DNA of 64,000 nt from Pseudomonadota bacterium (GCA_016720075.1 JADJXW010000001.1:124001-188000); one strand, 5' to 3'. Counted from the stretch's first letter, positions 9,648 to 18,490 are shown. The notes: generated from the sequence alone by a model not told the origin. A program made the numbers and translations.

Positions 9648-10415
9648 TCAATGTCCCTCATCACTGGTGCGCTCGTTGTCGGCGCAGTAATACTCCTGGA
9701 CGTCGACGTCGTTGCGGCGCTCCATGTAGATCGTACTGGAGAACGGACGCAGGTAGGTCTTCGGGTCGGTCACGGTTCTCGTGAGTTCCAGGATGTTGCC
9801 GTTGCCCACGAGGCGGAAGCGCTCCACCAGGTGCAGCTGGTCGCTGGCCGGCAGGCGGGGCACTTTCAGGCTTTCTTCCGTGGCGTTGACGCTGTTCGCG
9901 AAGAAGCCGTTGATCGGGCGCGTGCGTCCGTTCGTGCCGATGGTGTCGACCACCAGCGTGTCGCCCTCCCAGCGGCCGATCGAATGGCCCTGCCAGGTGG
10001 GTAGCAGGTCTTCCGCGGGAGGATGTCCACGCCCGTCGGTGTAGATGCGGCGCGGCACCGCCACCCACTCGTTCAGCAGCACGATCTGGTTGTGGCCCTG
10101 CAGGATCTGCGTGGGAAAGAATCCGCCGACGTAGCTCGACACGTTGACCGGTTCGCAGGCGCCGGGCGTTGGCAATTCGACGCCCAGCCTTCCCTGCTGC
10201 CGCGACTGCTCGGCACCCCACGGGGTGAATTCAGGCGTGGGCGCATAGGGTGTGGTCGCCCACCGCTTGTCGAAGTTCGTGCTGTTGCTGGCGATCGACA
10301 GCCAGACACCAAAGATGTCGGGCTTCTTGTCGGGTGCCGATGCGGCCAGTGCGGCCGGCAGGAGCAGGGCGGCGCCGGCCAGGGCGGCGATGAGCAGTGT
10401 CGATACGGCCTTCAT
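9648..10415 (-). CDS. Secreted GRWEGDTLVVDT-family protein, tandem copy 1
   Basis: A 255-residue exported protein with a signal peptide (LLIAALAGAALLLPAALAA). It carries the hallmarks of a large uncharacterised family: PDIFGVWL near the mature N-terminus, GHSIGRWEGDTLVVDTIG in the middle, and LVERFRL plus a YLRPFS-type strand later. These proteins are often encoded next to DUF6152 genes, as here. Function unknown; the fold is probably a secreted beta-barrel. About three quarters of positions match the neighbouring copy upstream. It is intact and serves as a guide for repairing frame slips in that copy. Confidence 0.7.
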   Translation of the reverse strand: MKAVSTLLIAALAGAALLLPAALAASAPDKKPDIFGVWLSIASNSTNFDKRWATTPYAPTPEFTPWGAEQSRQQGRLGVELPTPGACEPVNVSSYVGGFFPTQILQGHNQIVLLNEWVAVPRRIYTDGRGHPPAEDLLPTWQGHSIGRWEGDTLVVDTIGTNGRTRPINGFFANSVNATEESLKVPRLPASDQLHLVERFRLVGNGNILELTRTVTDPKTYLRPFSSTIYMERRNDVDVQEYYCADNERTSDEGH

Positions 10416-10417
10416 GC

Positions 10418-11179
10418 TCAATGCCCTTCGTCCTTGGTGCGCTCGTTGTCGGCGCAGTAATACTCCTGGACGTCGATGTCGTTCCGGCGCTCCATGTAGA
10501 CCGTGTTCGAGAACGGACGCAGGTAGGCCTTCGGGTCGGTGATGGTCTTCGTGACTTCGAGGATGTTGCCATTGCCCAGCAGGCGGAAGCGTTCCACCAG
10601 GCGCATCTGGTCGCTCGCCGGCAGGCGGGGCACTTTCAGGCTCTCGGGCGTTGCGTTGACGTTGCCCGCCAGATAGCCGTTGATCGGGCGCGAGCGTCCG
10701 TTCGTGCCGACGGTGTCGACCACCAGCGTGTCGCCTTCCCAGCGGCCGATCGAATGGCCCTGCCAGGTGGGCAGGGTGTCCTCGGGCGCCGGATGGTCGC
10801 GACCGTCCATGTAGATGCGGCGCGGCACCGCGACCCACTCGTTGAGAATCACGATCTGGTTGTGGCCCTGCAGGATCTGGGTCGGGAAAGCCGCCGACGA
10901 AGCCCGCCGGGTTGACCGGTTCGCAGGCGCCGGGCGTGGGCAGTTCGACGCCCAGCCGTCCCAGCTGCCGTGACTGCTCGGCACCCCAGGCCGTGAACTC
11001 GGGGTTGGCGCATAGGGCTTGTTTGCCCACCGCGGATCGAAGTTCGTGCTGTTGCTGGCGATCGCCAGCCACACCCCGAAGATATCGGGCTTCCGGTCGG
11101 GCGCGGCTGCGCCGTGAGCCGTGGGCAGCAGCAGCGTGACGCCGACAAGCGCTGCGATGAGCGAAGACCTGATCGTCAT
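10418..11179 (-). CDS. Secreted GRWEGDTLVVDT-family protein, tandem copy 2, internally frame-slipped
   Basis: Paralogue of the following gene, only two bases away on the same strand. ATG 11179 has a GGGGGA site eight bases before it, and a signal peptide follows (LIAALVGVTLLLPTAHGA). The frame stays open, but between about 11012 and 10890 it encodes nonsense (SSRPGVPSSHGSW). Reading one frame over gives PEFTAWGAEQSRQLGRLG, matching the sister copy. Two compensating one-base errors or mutations therefore corrupt about 40 residues. The GHSIGRWEGDTLVVDTVG core and the tail are intact. Function unknown. Confidence 0.68.
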   Translation of the reverse strand: MTIRSSLIAALVGVTLLLPTAHGAAAPDRKPDIFGVWLAIASNSTNFDPRWANKPYAPTPSSRPGVPSSHGSWDGWASNCPRPAPANRSTRRASSAAFPTQILQGHNQIVILNEWVAVPRRIYMDGRDHPAPEDTLPTWQGHSIGRWEGDTLVVDTVGTNGRSRPINGYLAGNVNATPESLKVPRLPASDQMRLVERFRLLGNGNILEVTKTITDPKAYLRPFSNTVYMERRNDIDVQEYYCADNERTKDEGH

Positions 11180-11231
11180 GGATTCCCCCGCGCCTTTCAT
11201 GCGTTTCCGGGCATTGTGCCTGATCCGCGCC

Positions 11232-11237
11232 TACAAT
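11232..11237 (+). promoter_or_regulatory. Candidate -10 element (TACAAT) for the hydrolase gene
   Basis: TACAAT ends six bases before the ATG at 11243, predicting a leaderless transcript. It differs from the consensus TATAAT at one position, and no ribosome binding site is seen. Inference only. Confidence 0.45.
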
Positions 11238-11242
11238 CCTGC

Positions 11243-12376
11243 ATGCGCCAGAATCCAATCGTTTTCTGTGCCGTCCTGCTGGGGCTCTTGTCCCGCGCGG
11301 CGCTCGCCGATGATGCCGATCGCCTGCTGCGGATCGATCACTACGTGCCGGTCACCTCCATCGCCCCCTCAATGCCTGGCCAGGTCGCGCAGCTCTACGT
11401 GCGCGAAGTGGTGCTGGCGGGCACCGCGCTCCGCAAGCCCGATCCGCAGGGCGTGCTGCTGTTCGTGCATGGCGCGGGCACGCCGGCCGAGGTCGCCTTC
11501 GATCCCTCGCTGCGCAGTTACAGCTGGATGGCGTACCTGGCCCGCGCCGGGTTCGACGTGTTCTCGGTGGACATGACCGGCTATGGCCGCTCCACGCGCC
11601 CGCTGGCGATGAACGATGCCCGCAATGCCGCGAAGGAATCCCGCGCGCAGTTAGTGCCGCGGCTGATCGCCGCCACCTGCAGCCCGTCGCGCACGCAGGC
11701 CATCACCACCATCGAATCCGACTGGCACGACATCGACGCGGCGGTCGACTATGTGCGCGCGCTGCGCCAGGTGGACAAAGTGTCGCTGCTCGGCTGGTCG
11801 CAGGGCGGGCCGCGCACCGCGGGCTACACGGCCCGCAATCCCGCCAAGGTCGCAAAGCTGGTGGTGCTCGCGCCGGCCTACAACCGCGCCGGGCCCGCGC
11901 AGGCGCCAAGTCCGCTGCCGACGGTCGACGGTCCGATGAGCGTGCAGACACAGGCGGAATTCAAGGCCAACTGGGACCGGCAACTGGGCTGCCCTGGGCA
12001 GTACGACCCCAACGCCGTGCATGCGCTCTGGGCGGATTTCCGGGAGTCCGATCCGGTGGGCGCCACCTGGGGCACCGGCGTGCGCCGCGCGCCGCAGGTG
12101 CCCACGTGGGGATTCAACCAGGCCGTGGTGGCCCGCATGCAGACGCCGTTCCTGATGGTGGTGGGCAGCCACGACAAGCAGGTGCTGCCCGAGCGCGTGC
12201 GCGAGCTGTATGCCGACCTGGGCTCCAAGCAGAAGGTCTTCATCGAGCTGGCCTGCGCGTCGCACAACGCGATGTGGGAGAAGCCCCGCGAGCTGCTGTT
12301 CAAGGCATCGCTCGACTGGCTGCGCTCGGGCACCGTGAACGGCGTGACCGCCGGCGAGCTGAAGCTGGGAGATTAG
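11243..12376 (+). CDS. Secreted alpha/beta hydrolase
   Basis: A 377-residue alpha/beta hydrolase with a signal peptide (VFCAVLLGLLSRAALA). The oxyanion region is VLLFVHGAGTPAE, the nucleophile elbow is LLGWSQGGP, the acid residue probably sits in VGSHDKQVLP, and the histidine in ASHNAMWE. It should hydrolyse an ester or similar bond in the periplasm; substrate unknown. It is divergent from the two tandem GRWEGDTLVVDT genes. Start codon choice rests on the signal peptide, since the frame is open further upstream without a credible start. Intact, with family-typical length for exported members. Confidence 0.82.
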   Translation: MRQNPIVFCAVLLGLLSRAALADDADRLLRIDHYVPVTSIAPSMPGQVAQLYVREVVLAGTALRKPDPQGVLLFVHGAGTPAEVAFDPSLRSYSWMAYLARAGFDVFSVDMTGYGRSTRPLAMNDARNAAKESRAQLVPRLIAATCSPSRTQAITTIESDWHDIDAAVDYVRALRQVDKVSLLGWSQGGPRTAGYTARNPAKVAKLVVLAPAYNRAGPAQAPSPLPTVDGPMSVQTQAEFKANWDRQLGCPGQYDPNAVHALWADFRESDPVGATWGTGVRRAPQVPTWGFNQAVVARMQTPFLMVVGSHDKQVLPERVRELYADLGSKQKVFIELACASHNAMWEKPRELLFKASLDWLRSGTVNGVTAGELKLGD

Positions 12377-12489
12377 GGAATCCCTTAATTGGGCGTCCCT
12401 GTTGGTGCATTGCGGTTGCGGATTTCGCAGTTTCGGTACACATTCCGACGGCCTCAATGACGCAGGCTTGGGTGGGCGAAGGGATCGTC

Positions 12490-14405
12490 ATGAATTCCAA
12501 ACGCGATGTATCTGGTCGTCCGCCCCCCCGTGGCGGTTCCAGGGCACGCAAACCGCAGGATTCCGGCAAACCGCTTCAACGACTGGTTGCGGCGTTGTTT
12601 CCCCCGATGCTCAGCCGGTTGCTGCCGGATCCGATCTTCGTTCACGACCACGATGGCCGGATTCTGATGGTCACGGATTCTGCCTGTGCGAGCGTGCAGT
12701 ACTCACGGGAGGCGCTGCTCTCGATGAATGTGGTTGATCTGGATCAGAGCTTCGATTTGTCGGCAGCGCAGGCGGCATGGTCGAGAATGGACTCCGGGGT
12801 GAGGCATACCCTGCGCGGAACGCATCGGCGCATGGACGGTTCCCGATTCCCGGTGCAGATCCATCTCCACGTGGAGGAGCACCGTGGCCAGGAGAATCTA
12901 CTTCGCGAGTGTTCACGACCTCAGTGAGCAACTGAGACAAGAAGAACACCTGCGCGCTCGCGCACTCGATCTGGGGAATGTATTCGTTTCCATGGCCGAA
13001 GGCCTGGTCCTGCAGGCCAAGGATGGCCGAATCATTGAGGCGAACCCGGCCGCCGAGCGCATTCTGGGTCTTAGTCGCGACGAACTGCTCGGCAAGACTT
13101 CGATTGATCCCGACTGGCGCTGCATACGGGAGGATGGGTCGCCTTTCCCGGGGGAAGAACATCCGGGGATGGTGACCCTGCGAACCGGCCGGCCGATCAG
13201 CGGGGCACTGATGGGTGTCTACGACCGCAGCGCCAGTTTGCGATGGATCCGGATCAACACCCAGCCCGTCCTCGGAGGTTCAGAAACCATCGCAGTACTG
13301 GCTACATTCACCGATGTCACTGCGAAACGTCGAGTATCCGAGGAATTGCGGGTCGCCCGATCGGATCTGCGAGGCATCATCGATGCGGTGCCGGTCGGTA
13401 TCAGTTCATGGGACACCCAACCCGTCTGCCGATTCGCCAACGCCGACTTCGCCGCGCGCGTGGGTATTCCCGCCGAACAGTTGCCGGGCATGCCGATGGA
13501 TCGGGCCATCGGTCTCGAACGCTATCAGGCCGACCTTGCCCACATCAGGGCAGCGCTGGCCGGCGAGACTTGCATGAAGGGCTATTCCGAAGTCAGGCCC
13601 GATGGCTCGGTTTCTACGCCCAAGTGTATTTCATACCCACTGTCACCAACGGCAAGGTGTCGGGATTCACCGCGCTTGCAATGGATACCACCGAGCTTTC
13701 CAATGCCGCGAACCGCGGCCGGGGAGCTCGCCATCCGCATGGACGCGGTCCGTGAGGAGGAGCGTCGTTCACTGTCCCTGGAGCTGCATGAGGGCCTGGC
13801 GCAGGATCTGTTCGCCATCAAGCTGGGACTGGAGAGCCTCAAGGCCCATGCAAAGGGCCGGGCGGGCGTGACCGAGGCTTGTGCCGACCTCGGCGCGGCC
13901 CTGGATAAGTGCCTGGAACGTACGCGTCAGTACGCGAATGAGCTGCGACCGACGGCACTGAAGCATCTGAACGCGGCGGATGCGATCCGTAGCTGCATCC
14001 GCAATTTCGCAGAGAATTCCCGTTGATCATCCGGATGTCGGTGGCGGGCGCCATACCCGATCTGGACGAAGAAGGCCGGTGGATGTTGTATCGCGCCGCG
14101 GAAGAGGCACTGACAAACGTGGCGCTCCACGCCAACGCGACAACCGTTGCCATCTCGCTCGAGTCAGATGCGCAGTGTGTGCAGATGACGGTCGTTGATG
14201 ACGGCGTGGGCATCAGCGAACTGGCCCTGTCGAAAAATGGTGCGCTGGGGCTGTTCGGTCTCGAGAGCGTCTCGCCGTGATCGGCGGCAGCCTGACGATT
14301 CGCGGCTCGGAGTCGGGAACCCACATGAGCGTGAAGATCCCCATTCCCGGCAGATCCCATCACCGAGTCAGTGAGATATCACGGACTCGCTCATGGGATG
14401 ACTAG
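12490..14405 (+). pseudogene. Orphan PAS-domain histidine kinase (HisKA_3 type), several frameshifts
   Basis: Parts assemble into a roughly 635-residue soluble sensor kinase with three PAS-like units (LPDPIFVHDHDGRILMV; FVSMAEGLVLQAKDGRIIEA; IIDAVPVGISSWD). A NarL-type dimerisation domain follows with phosphoacceptor region LELHEGLAQDL, then an ATPase domain with N-box YRAAEEALTNVALHANA and VVDDGVGI. Frame changes are needed near 12880, 13610, 13720, 14026 and 14272. The final frame runs GGSLTIRGSESGTHMSV to the stop at 14405, overlapping the next start. No response regulator is adjacent. No membrane segment is seen, so the signal is probably cytoplasmic. The kinase domain identity is firm. 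Confidence 0.78.
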
Positions 14406-14847
14406 AACGACCATCACGGCCGCACTTCTCCTGGCGATATGCGAGCCAGCGCTTGCGGCGCAATGCGAGTTGTCCACGCTGGTTGAAACCAGCCCCCTGC
14501 CGACTCAAAAGCTGCTGGAGCGCGACAATCTGTACCTGCGGCTCTGCAGGCTGAGCGACGGCAACCTGGTCGACGGCGAAGACAAGAGTCTCAGGGATCG
14601 CTTGATGCTCTACGGCATGCAATCGACCTCCCGCAGGATGTTCCAGATCGATGACGACCTGCGTCGCAACCTGCGTGAGACAGTGACAACGCTGGGTTAC
14701 GTCGTGGAAGCCGATGGCAAGGTGTCGTATGTCTCGGTGATCAACTCGTCGGGAAACCAGAGGGTTGACCAGCTGGTCAGGTACTTCGCCGCGGGAGGAA
14801 GATGGACCCGCCCACGCTGGATGGGCAACCTGTTCGAGTGTTTCTGA
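14398..14847 (+). CDS. Secreted protein with TonB C-terminal-like domain
   Basis: A 149-residue exported protein. ATG 14398 gives a clean signal peptide (TTITAALLLAICEPALAA); a GTG at 14371 would add nine residues before it. The last 60 residues (VVEADGKVSYVSVINSSGN, then RVDQLVRYFAAGGRW) follow the pattern of the TonB C-terminal fold, where a D-G-K-V strand is followed by S-S-G and an amphipathic helix. There is no transmembrane anchor or proline-rich spacer, so it is not a working TonB. It overlaps the kinase gene end by eight bases. Role unknown. Confidence 0.6.
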   Translation: MTRTTITAALLLAICEPALAAQCELSTLVETSPLPTQKLLERDNLYLRLCRLSDGNLVDGEDKSLRDRLMLYGMQSTSRRMFQIDDDLRRNLRETVTTLGYVVEADGKVSYVSVINSSGNQRVDQLVRYFAAGGRWTRPRWMGNLFECF

Positions 14848-14928
14848 CAACCCGGTGCGGAGCGACTTCCGACTGGGTGCTGACGTGCACCGTGCCGCGG
14901 GCAAAGTCCGTCTCCGAGACCCAGTAGA

Positions 14929-15005
14929 TGGCGCGCCCGACTGGATTCGAACCAGTGACCCCTGCCTTCGGAGGGCAGTACTCTATCCAGCTGAGCTACG
15001 GGCGC
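14929..15005 (-). tRNA. tRNA-Arg (CCG)
   Basis: A full cloverleaf can be drawn on the minus strand: acceptor GCGCCCG pairs with CGGGCGC, D-arm GCTCAGCTGGATAGAGT, anticodon stem CTGCC/GGCAG around loop CTCCGAA (anticodon CCG, reading CGG), T-arm GGTTCGAATCC, discriminator G and an encoded CCA at 14931-14929. It lies between a convergent small secreted-protein gene and corA. All stems are perfect, so it should be functional. Confidence 0.97.
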
Positions 15006-15057
15006 CCGTGGGGGCAGCAAGCCTACTAGAGGCGCGCCGCGAGGGCCAGTTCCCTTC

Positions 15058-16041
15058 CTACAGCCACCGCTTCGAGCGGAATATGGCGTAGGGAACCACT
15101 GCCGAGAGCACCATCAGCACGATGGCGCCCCAGAATCCCCAGGGCTGGTGGGCGCTCGGGATGTGGTCGAAATTCATGCCGAAGATCGCCCCGATCACCG
15201 AGGGCGGCAGCAGGAACACCGTGACCACCGAGAAGATCTTCAGGATGTTGTTCTGGTCGATGCTGATCATGCCCAGCGTCGCATCCAGCACGAAGTTCAG
15301 GTTGGTGCCCAGGAAGCTGGCGTGATCGCTCATCGCCACCACGTCCTTCGACAGCGTGCGCAGCCGCGTGCGCACTTCCGGCGACATGGCGATGGTGGAT
15401 TGCTGCGCGAAGGCCAGCAGCCGCGAGAGGCTGGCCAGTGACTCGCGTGCCTTGGAGATCAGCTCGCCGCTCTGGCCGATGTGTTCGAGCAGCTTGCGGA
15501 AGTCGCGCTGCGTGCGCCGGTGGCGGTCGGTCAGCAGCTTCTGGCGATTGAAGATGTCGGCCGAGGCGCTGTCGATGTCCGCCCCCACGCGCTCGATGAC
15601 ATCGGCGATGCGGTTGACGATGGACTCCAGCAGCCCGGCCAGCACGGCCTGCGCGCTGCCATTGGCCTGTGGATGGCGCTCGGTGTGCGCCGCGAACCGG
15701 CGGAACGGCAGTGGATCGACATAGCGGTTCGTGACCAGCCGCGTGCCCTTCAGGATGAACGTGACCTGCGCGTTCTCCGGCAGGTTGGTGTCGAGCTTGG
15801 TGACCACGGTGGCGGTCAGGTACAGCGCGCCTTCTTCTTCATAAAGGCGGCTGGAGGACTCGATCTCGCGCATTTCCTCGCGCGTCGGGATATCGAGGCC
15901 CAAGCGCGCCTCGACGAGGCGCTCTTCTTCGACGGTGGGTTCGAGCAGGTCGAGCCACACCGCCTCTTCGGGCAGGGGTGCTTCGGGACTGCGCTCGATG
16001 CGCTTCAGGCCGGTCGATGCCTGGCAGTAGACGGAAAGCAT
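15058..16041 (-). CDS. corA: CorA-family magnesium/cobalt transporter
   Basis: A 327-residue CorA channel that moves Mg2+, and often Co2+ or Ni2+, across the inner membrane as a pentamer. The cytoplasmic N-terminal domain (WLDLLEPTVEEE) and the long stalk helix (SRLLAFAQQSTIAMSPEVRTRL) precede two C-terminal membrane helices. The signature G-M-N-F sits at the end of the first (PPSVIGAIFGMNFDHIP), and the tail ends in the basic FRSKRWL. Length is normal. The start ATG 16041 lies 27 bases after the dsbA stop, so read-through from the cytochrome c4-dsbA unit is possible. Confidence 0.95.
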   Translation of the reverse strand: MLSVYCQASTGLKRIERSPEAPLPEEAVWLDLLEPTVEEERLVEARLGLDIPTREEMREIESSSRLYEEEGALYLTATVVTKLDTNLPENAQVTFILKGTRLVTNRYVDPLPFRRFAAHTERHPQANGSAQAVLAGLLESIVNRIADVIERVGADIDSASADIFNRQKLLTDRHRRTQRDFRKLLEHIGQSGELISKARESLASLSRLLAFAQQSTIAMSPEVRTRLRTLSKDVVAMSDHASFLGTNLNFVLDATLGMISIDQNNILKIFSVVTVFLLPPSVIGAIFGMNFDHIPSAHQPWGFWGAIVLMVLSAVVPYAIFRSKRWL

Positions 16042-16068
16042 CGACCCCTCCTCCCTTTCCGGGGGAGG

Positions 16069-16914
16069 TTAGCGGCTCTTCTCGGTCGCCACCAGATCTT
16101 CGATCAGCGAGACGAGCTTCTCCGGACTGCCGGCCATGCCCACATCGGTCTGGTACTTGCCGTTCACGATCACCAACGGCACCGACTCGACGCGGTAGCG
16201 GCGCATCAGTTCCTCGGCGCGCTGCAGGCGGGTGTTGACCGAGAAACCGTTGTACTCGCGCTTGAAATCGGCTTCCTTCACGCCATTGGCCGTGGCGAAA
16301 GCCTGCTGCAGCGACTGCGTCTGCGCGTCGTTGCCGGTGGGCGAGAGCAGGATGTTGTTGCGGCGGTGGATCTGTTCGAAAGCCTTCACGACCAGGTCAT
16401 CGCGGCCCAGCGCCTGCAGCGTGTAGAACAGGCGACCGTGCGCGCGGTGCACCGGGCCCCACATCACCGCTTCCTGCACGAACTTCACATGCGCCGGCTT
16501 CTTCTTGTTCCAGGCCTCCATGTAGGGCTCGAGCTCGTAGCAGTGCGGGCAGCCGAGCCACAGCACTTCCAGCACCTCAACCTGGCCGGCATCGGCCGAG
16601 GTGGGCTGGGCCGGCACGATGGGCTTGTAGTTCACGCCCACCTTCCACTTGCCGGCCGGCAGCTGCGCGCTTTCGGGCATGGCGGCCATGCGCTCGAGCG
16701 AAGCATCGCCGGGGGATTCTTCTGTGCCGCCGGATTCCTGCGCTGCCGCGGCGGCCTGCTTGATCTGCTCGGCCGTGGGGGCCGCTGCCGGGCTTTCGGG
16801 CTGCGAGGCCGCGTCGGCGGCCGGTGCTTCGGCGGGGGCAGCCGTCTCGCTCTTGTTGGAGCAGCCGGCCACGAGGGCGGCAAGGGCCAGAACGAGGACG
16901 GGCAGCTTGTTCAT
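16069..16914 (-). CDS. dsbA: Thiol:disulfide interchange protein DsbA, lipoprotein-anchored
   Basis: A 281-residue DsbA-type oxidase that forms disulfides in exported proteins. It begins with a lipoprotein signal whose lipobox LVAGC puts the acylated cysteine at residue 18. A low-complexity Ala/Pro/Glu linker of about 60 residues comes next, then the thioredoxin fold with active site CPHC at residues 122-125 and the cis-proline in VPLVIVNG. The linker is unusual against soluble E. coli DsbA but similar to some Xanthomonadales forms. Its ATG follows the cytochrome c4 stop by two bases, so the two genes are almost certainly co-translated. Confidence 0.93.
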   Translation of the reverse strand: MNKLPVLVLALAALVAGCSNKSETAAPAEAPAADAASQPESPAAAPTAEQIKQAAAAAQESGGTEESPGDASLERMAAMPESAQLPAGKWKVGVNYKPIVPAQPTSADAGQVEVLEVLWLGCPHCYELEPYMEAWNKKKPAHVKFVQEAVMWGPVHRAHGRLFYTLQALGRDDLVVKAFEQIHRRNNILLSPTGNDAQTQSLQQAFATANGVKEADFKREYNGFSVNTRLQRAEELMRRYRVESVPLVIVNGKYQTDVGMAGSPEKLVSLIEDLVATEKSR

Positions 16915-16916
16915 GT

Positions 16917-17582
16917 TCAGCGCATTCCCTGCATGTACGACGCCAGATTGCGCCGGTCTTCGGCAGACAGCCTCGAGGCGATGAGGTTCATCATCAGCGC
17001 GTTCGGGCTGGACTGGGTCTTGCCGTTGGCGTCCTTCGCATAGCGGGCGTCATTGGCGTAGTTTTCGAGCTGCTTGACCGTGTACACGGCGTACTGGGCC
17101 TGCACCGCCGGGTATCCGGCAGCCGGGTTGCCGCGGCCCACGGGGCCATGGCAGGCCATGCAGGCAGGGATGCCGCGGGCGGTATCGCCGCCGCGGTACA
17201 GCTTCTGGCCGGCCTTCCAGTAGGAAGGATCTGCCTCGAGGCCGGTGGGCGTCTGCTGCGCGAAATGCGCGGCGAGATCCGCGATGTCCTGGTCGGTCAG
17301 CGTCTGCACGATGGGCTGCATCAGCACGTTCGGGCGCTTGCCCGCGCGGATGGCGGCGATCTGCTCGCGCGAGTAGGCCGCGTTCTGGCCGGCGATGCTC
17401 GGCCATTCCGGGTTCGCGCTGTTGCCGTTCAGGCCATGGCAGGCGGTGCAGGTGGCGGACTTGGTGGCACCGGCGGCGGCGTCACCGGCCTGCTGGCCCA
17501 GGGACGGCAGGGCGACCAGCGACAGGCTCAGTGCAGCGGCGGCGGCGATCCTGCGCAGGGCAGGGGACATCGAATGGCTCAT
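16917..17582 (-). CDS. Diheme cytochrome c4
   Basis: A 221-residue periplasmic diheme cytochrome with a signal peptide ending at LPSLGQ. Two heme sites are present, CTACH near residue 45 and CMACH near residue 140, each followed by family features (GLNGNSANPEWPSIAGQ; GPVGRGNPAAGYPAV). Cytochrome c4 passes electrons to terminal oxidases. ATG 17582 has an AAGGA site five bases upstream. The order cytochrome c4 then dsbA, divergent from engB and near polA, is a conserved gammaproteobacterial neighbourhood and underpins the taxonomic guess. Confidence 0.94.
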   Translation of the reverse strand: MSHSMSPALRRIAAAAALSLSLVALPSLGQQAGDAAAGATKSATCTACHGLNGNSANPEWPSIAGQNAAYSREQIAAIRAGKRPNVLMQPIVQTLTDQDIADLAAHFAQQTPTGLEADPSYWKAGQKLYRGGDTARGIPACMACHGPVGRGNPAAGYPAVQAQYAVYTVKQLENYANDARYAKDANGKTQSSPNALMMNLIASRLSAEDRRNLASYMQGMR

Positions 17583-17627
17583 GGTTCCTTGGATCCCTGA
17601 AATGGGGGCTGATTAACCGGTCAATTG

Positions 17628-17633
17628 TACACT
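17628..17633 (+). promoter_or_regulatory. Candidate -10 element (TACACT) for engB
   Basis: TACACT lies nine bases before the engB ATG at 17643, in the divergent gap with cytochrome c4. Spacing predicts a very short or absent leader. No clear -35 hexamer was found. Inference only. Confidence 0.4.
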
Positions 17634-17642
17634 GCGCTACCG

Positions 17643-18293
17643 ATGAGCCAATTTCCCCATGTCACCTTCCTGAAAAGCGTCGCCAAGCCCGGCCAGTTCC
17701 CCCCGGATACGGGTTGGGAGCTGGCCATGGCCGGCCGCTCAAATGCTGGTAAATCCAGCGCCATCAATGCCCTGCTGAACCGCAAGGGCCTGGCCCGGAC
17801 CAGCCGCACCCCCGGCCGCACCCGGCTTTACAACTATTTCGAGCTGCAGCCCGGAAAGCGCCTGGTGGACCTGCCCGGCTACGGTCATGCCTCGGTGAAC
17901 GAGGAAACCCGGGATAGCTGGGGGCCCCTGGGCGACTCCCTGCTGGAGCGGCGCAGCTTCGGCGCGATGCTGATGGTGGTGGATATCCGGCGCGGGGTGG
18001 GGGATCTGGACCTGGGCATGATCGCCTGGGCAGGCATGCCGCCGGAACGGTGCCATGTGCTGCTCAGCAAGGCCGACAAGCTGCCCAGCGGCAAGGCGAA
18101 GGCCGCGCTTCGCGATGCGCAGGCGGCGCTTGCCGGCAAGGCAAGCTGCCAGCTTTTTTCGGCCAACGCCGGAACGGGCTTCGATGAAGCGCGCGCTGCT
18201 GCTGCGCTGGTTAAGGGAAGCAAAAGAAATAACCCCGGCGGAGTAACCCGCCGGGGCAAAGAGGATCACGTGACAGGTCTCGATGCCGCGTGA
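17643..18293 (+). CDS. engB: Ribosome biogenesis GTPase EngB (YihA/YsxC)
   Basis: EngB is an essential small GTPase needed for large ribosomal subunit assembly. Visible are the P-loop GRSNAGKSS, the TPGRT switch region, DLPGYGHA (G3), LSKADKL (G4, usually T-K-A-D) and FSANAGTG (G5). In the written frame the tail becomes KGSKRNNPGGVTRRG and stops at 18293. One frame over, from about 18190, it reads RALLLRWLREAKEITPAE and stops at 18246, which looks more like the tryptophan-containing EngB C-terminus. A slip in the GC-dinucleotide run at 18188-18194 is likely. The GTPase core is unaffected. Confidence 0.93.
   Translation: MSQFPHVTFLKSVAKPGQFPPDTGWELAMAGRSNAGKSSAINALLNRKGLARTSRTPGRTRLYNYFELQPGKRLVDLPGYGHASVNEETRDSWGPLGDSLLERRSFGAMLMVVDIRRGVGDLDLGMIAWAGMPPERCHVLLSKADKLPSGKAKAALRDAQAALAGKASCQLFSANAGTGFDEARAAAALVKGSKRNNPGGVTRRGKEDHVTGLDAA
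18233..18256 (+). terminator. GC-rich hairpin at the engB end
   Basis: A perfect nine-pair stem, CCCCGGCGG with CCGCCGGGG, encloses a six-base loop that contains the TAA stop of the alternative engB frame (18244-18246). No T-run follows, so termination strength is uncertain. A gene ending inside its own hairpin loop is compact but plausible. Confidence 0.5.
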
Positions 18294-18296
18294 CCA

Positions 18297-18330
18297 CCCC
18301 GCTCAGGGAGGGAAGCGGGGAGTGATTTTC
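18297..18330 (+). terminator. Second hairpin downstream of engB
   Basis: CCCCGCT pairs with AGCGGGG around a ten-base loop, followed by AGTGATTTT. It is a weaker terminator candidate in the roughly 245-base engB-polA spacer. The remainder of that spacer, to the polA terminator, shows no gene I can support. Confidence 0.4.
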
Positions 18331-18463
18331 ATCACTCGCAAAGTTGGAACGCGGGCGCGCGCGAAAGTTCACGCGTCGGTGCGGATTTTTCTCGCGATTT
18401 GTAACGAATTGTTCGCGGTAACTGCCGGCGCAACAACTGCGGATTCGACGCAACAGAATCGGC

Positions 18464-18489
18464 AAAAAAGCCGCAGGAGAAACTCCCGC
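18464..18489 (-). terminator. Rho-independent terminator after polA
   Basis: Read on the minus strand just past the polA stop, GCGGGAG pairs with CTCCTGC (one G-T pair) around a TTT loop and is followed by GGC and a run of six T. This is a classic intrinsic terminator. Confidence 0.8.
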
Positions 18490-18490
18490 G

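Noticed and set aside
14371..14847. The small protein after the kinase as a true TonB
   Set aside because: Only the C-terminal-like fold is suggested; the membrane anchor and proline-rich spacer are missing.
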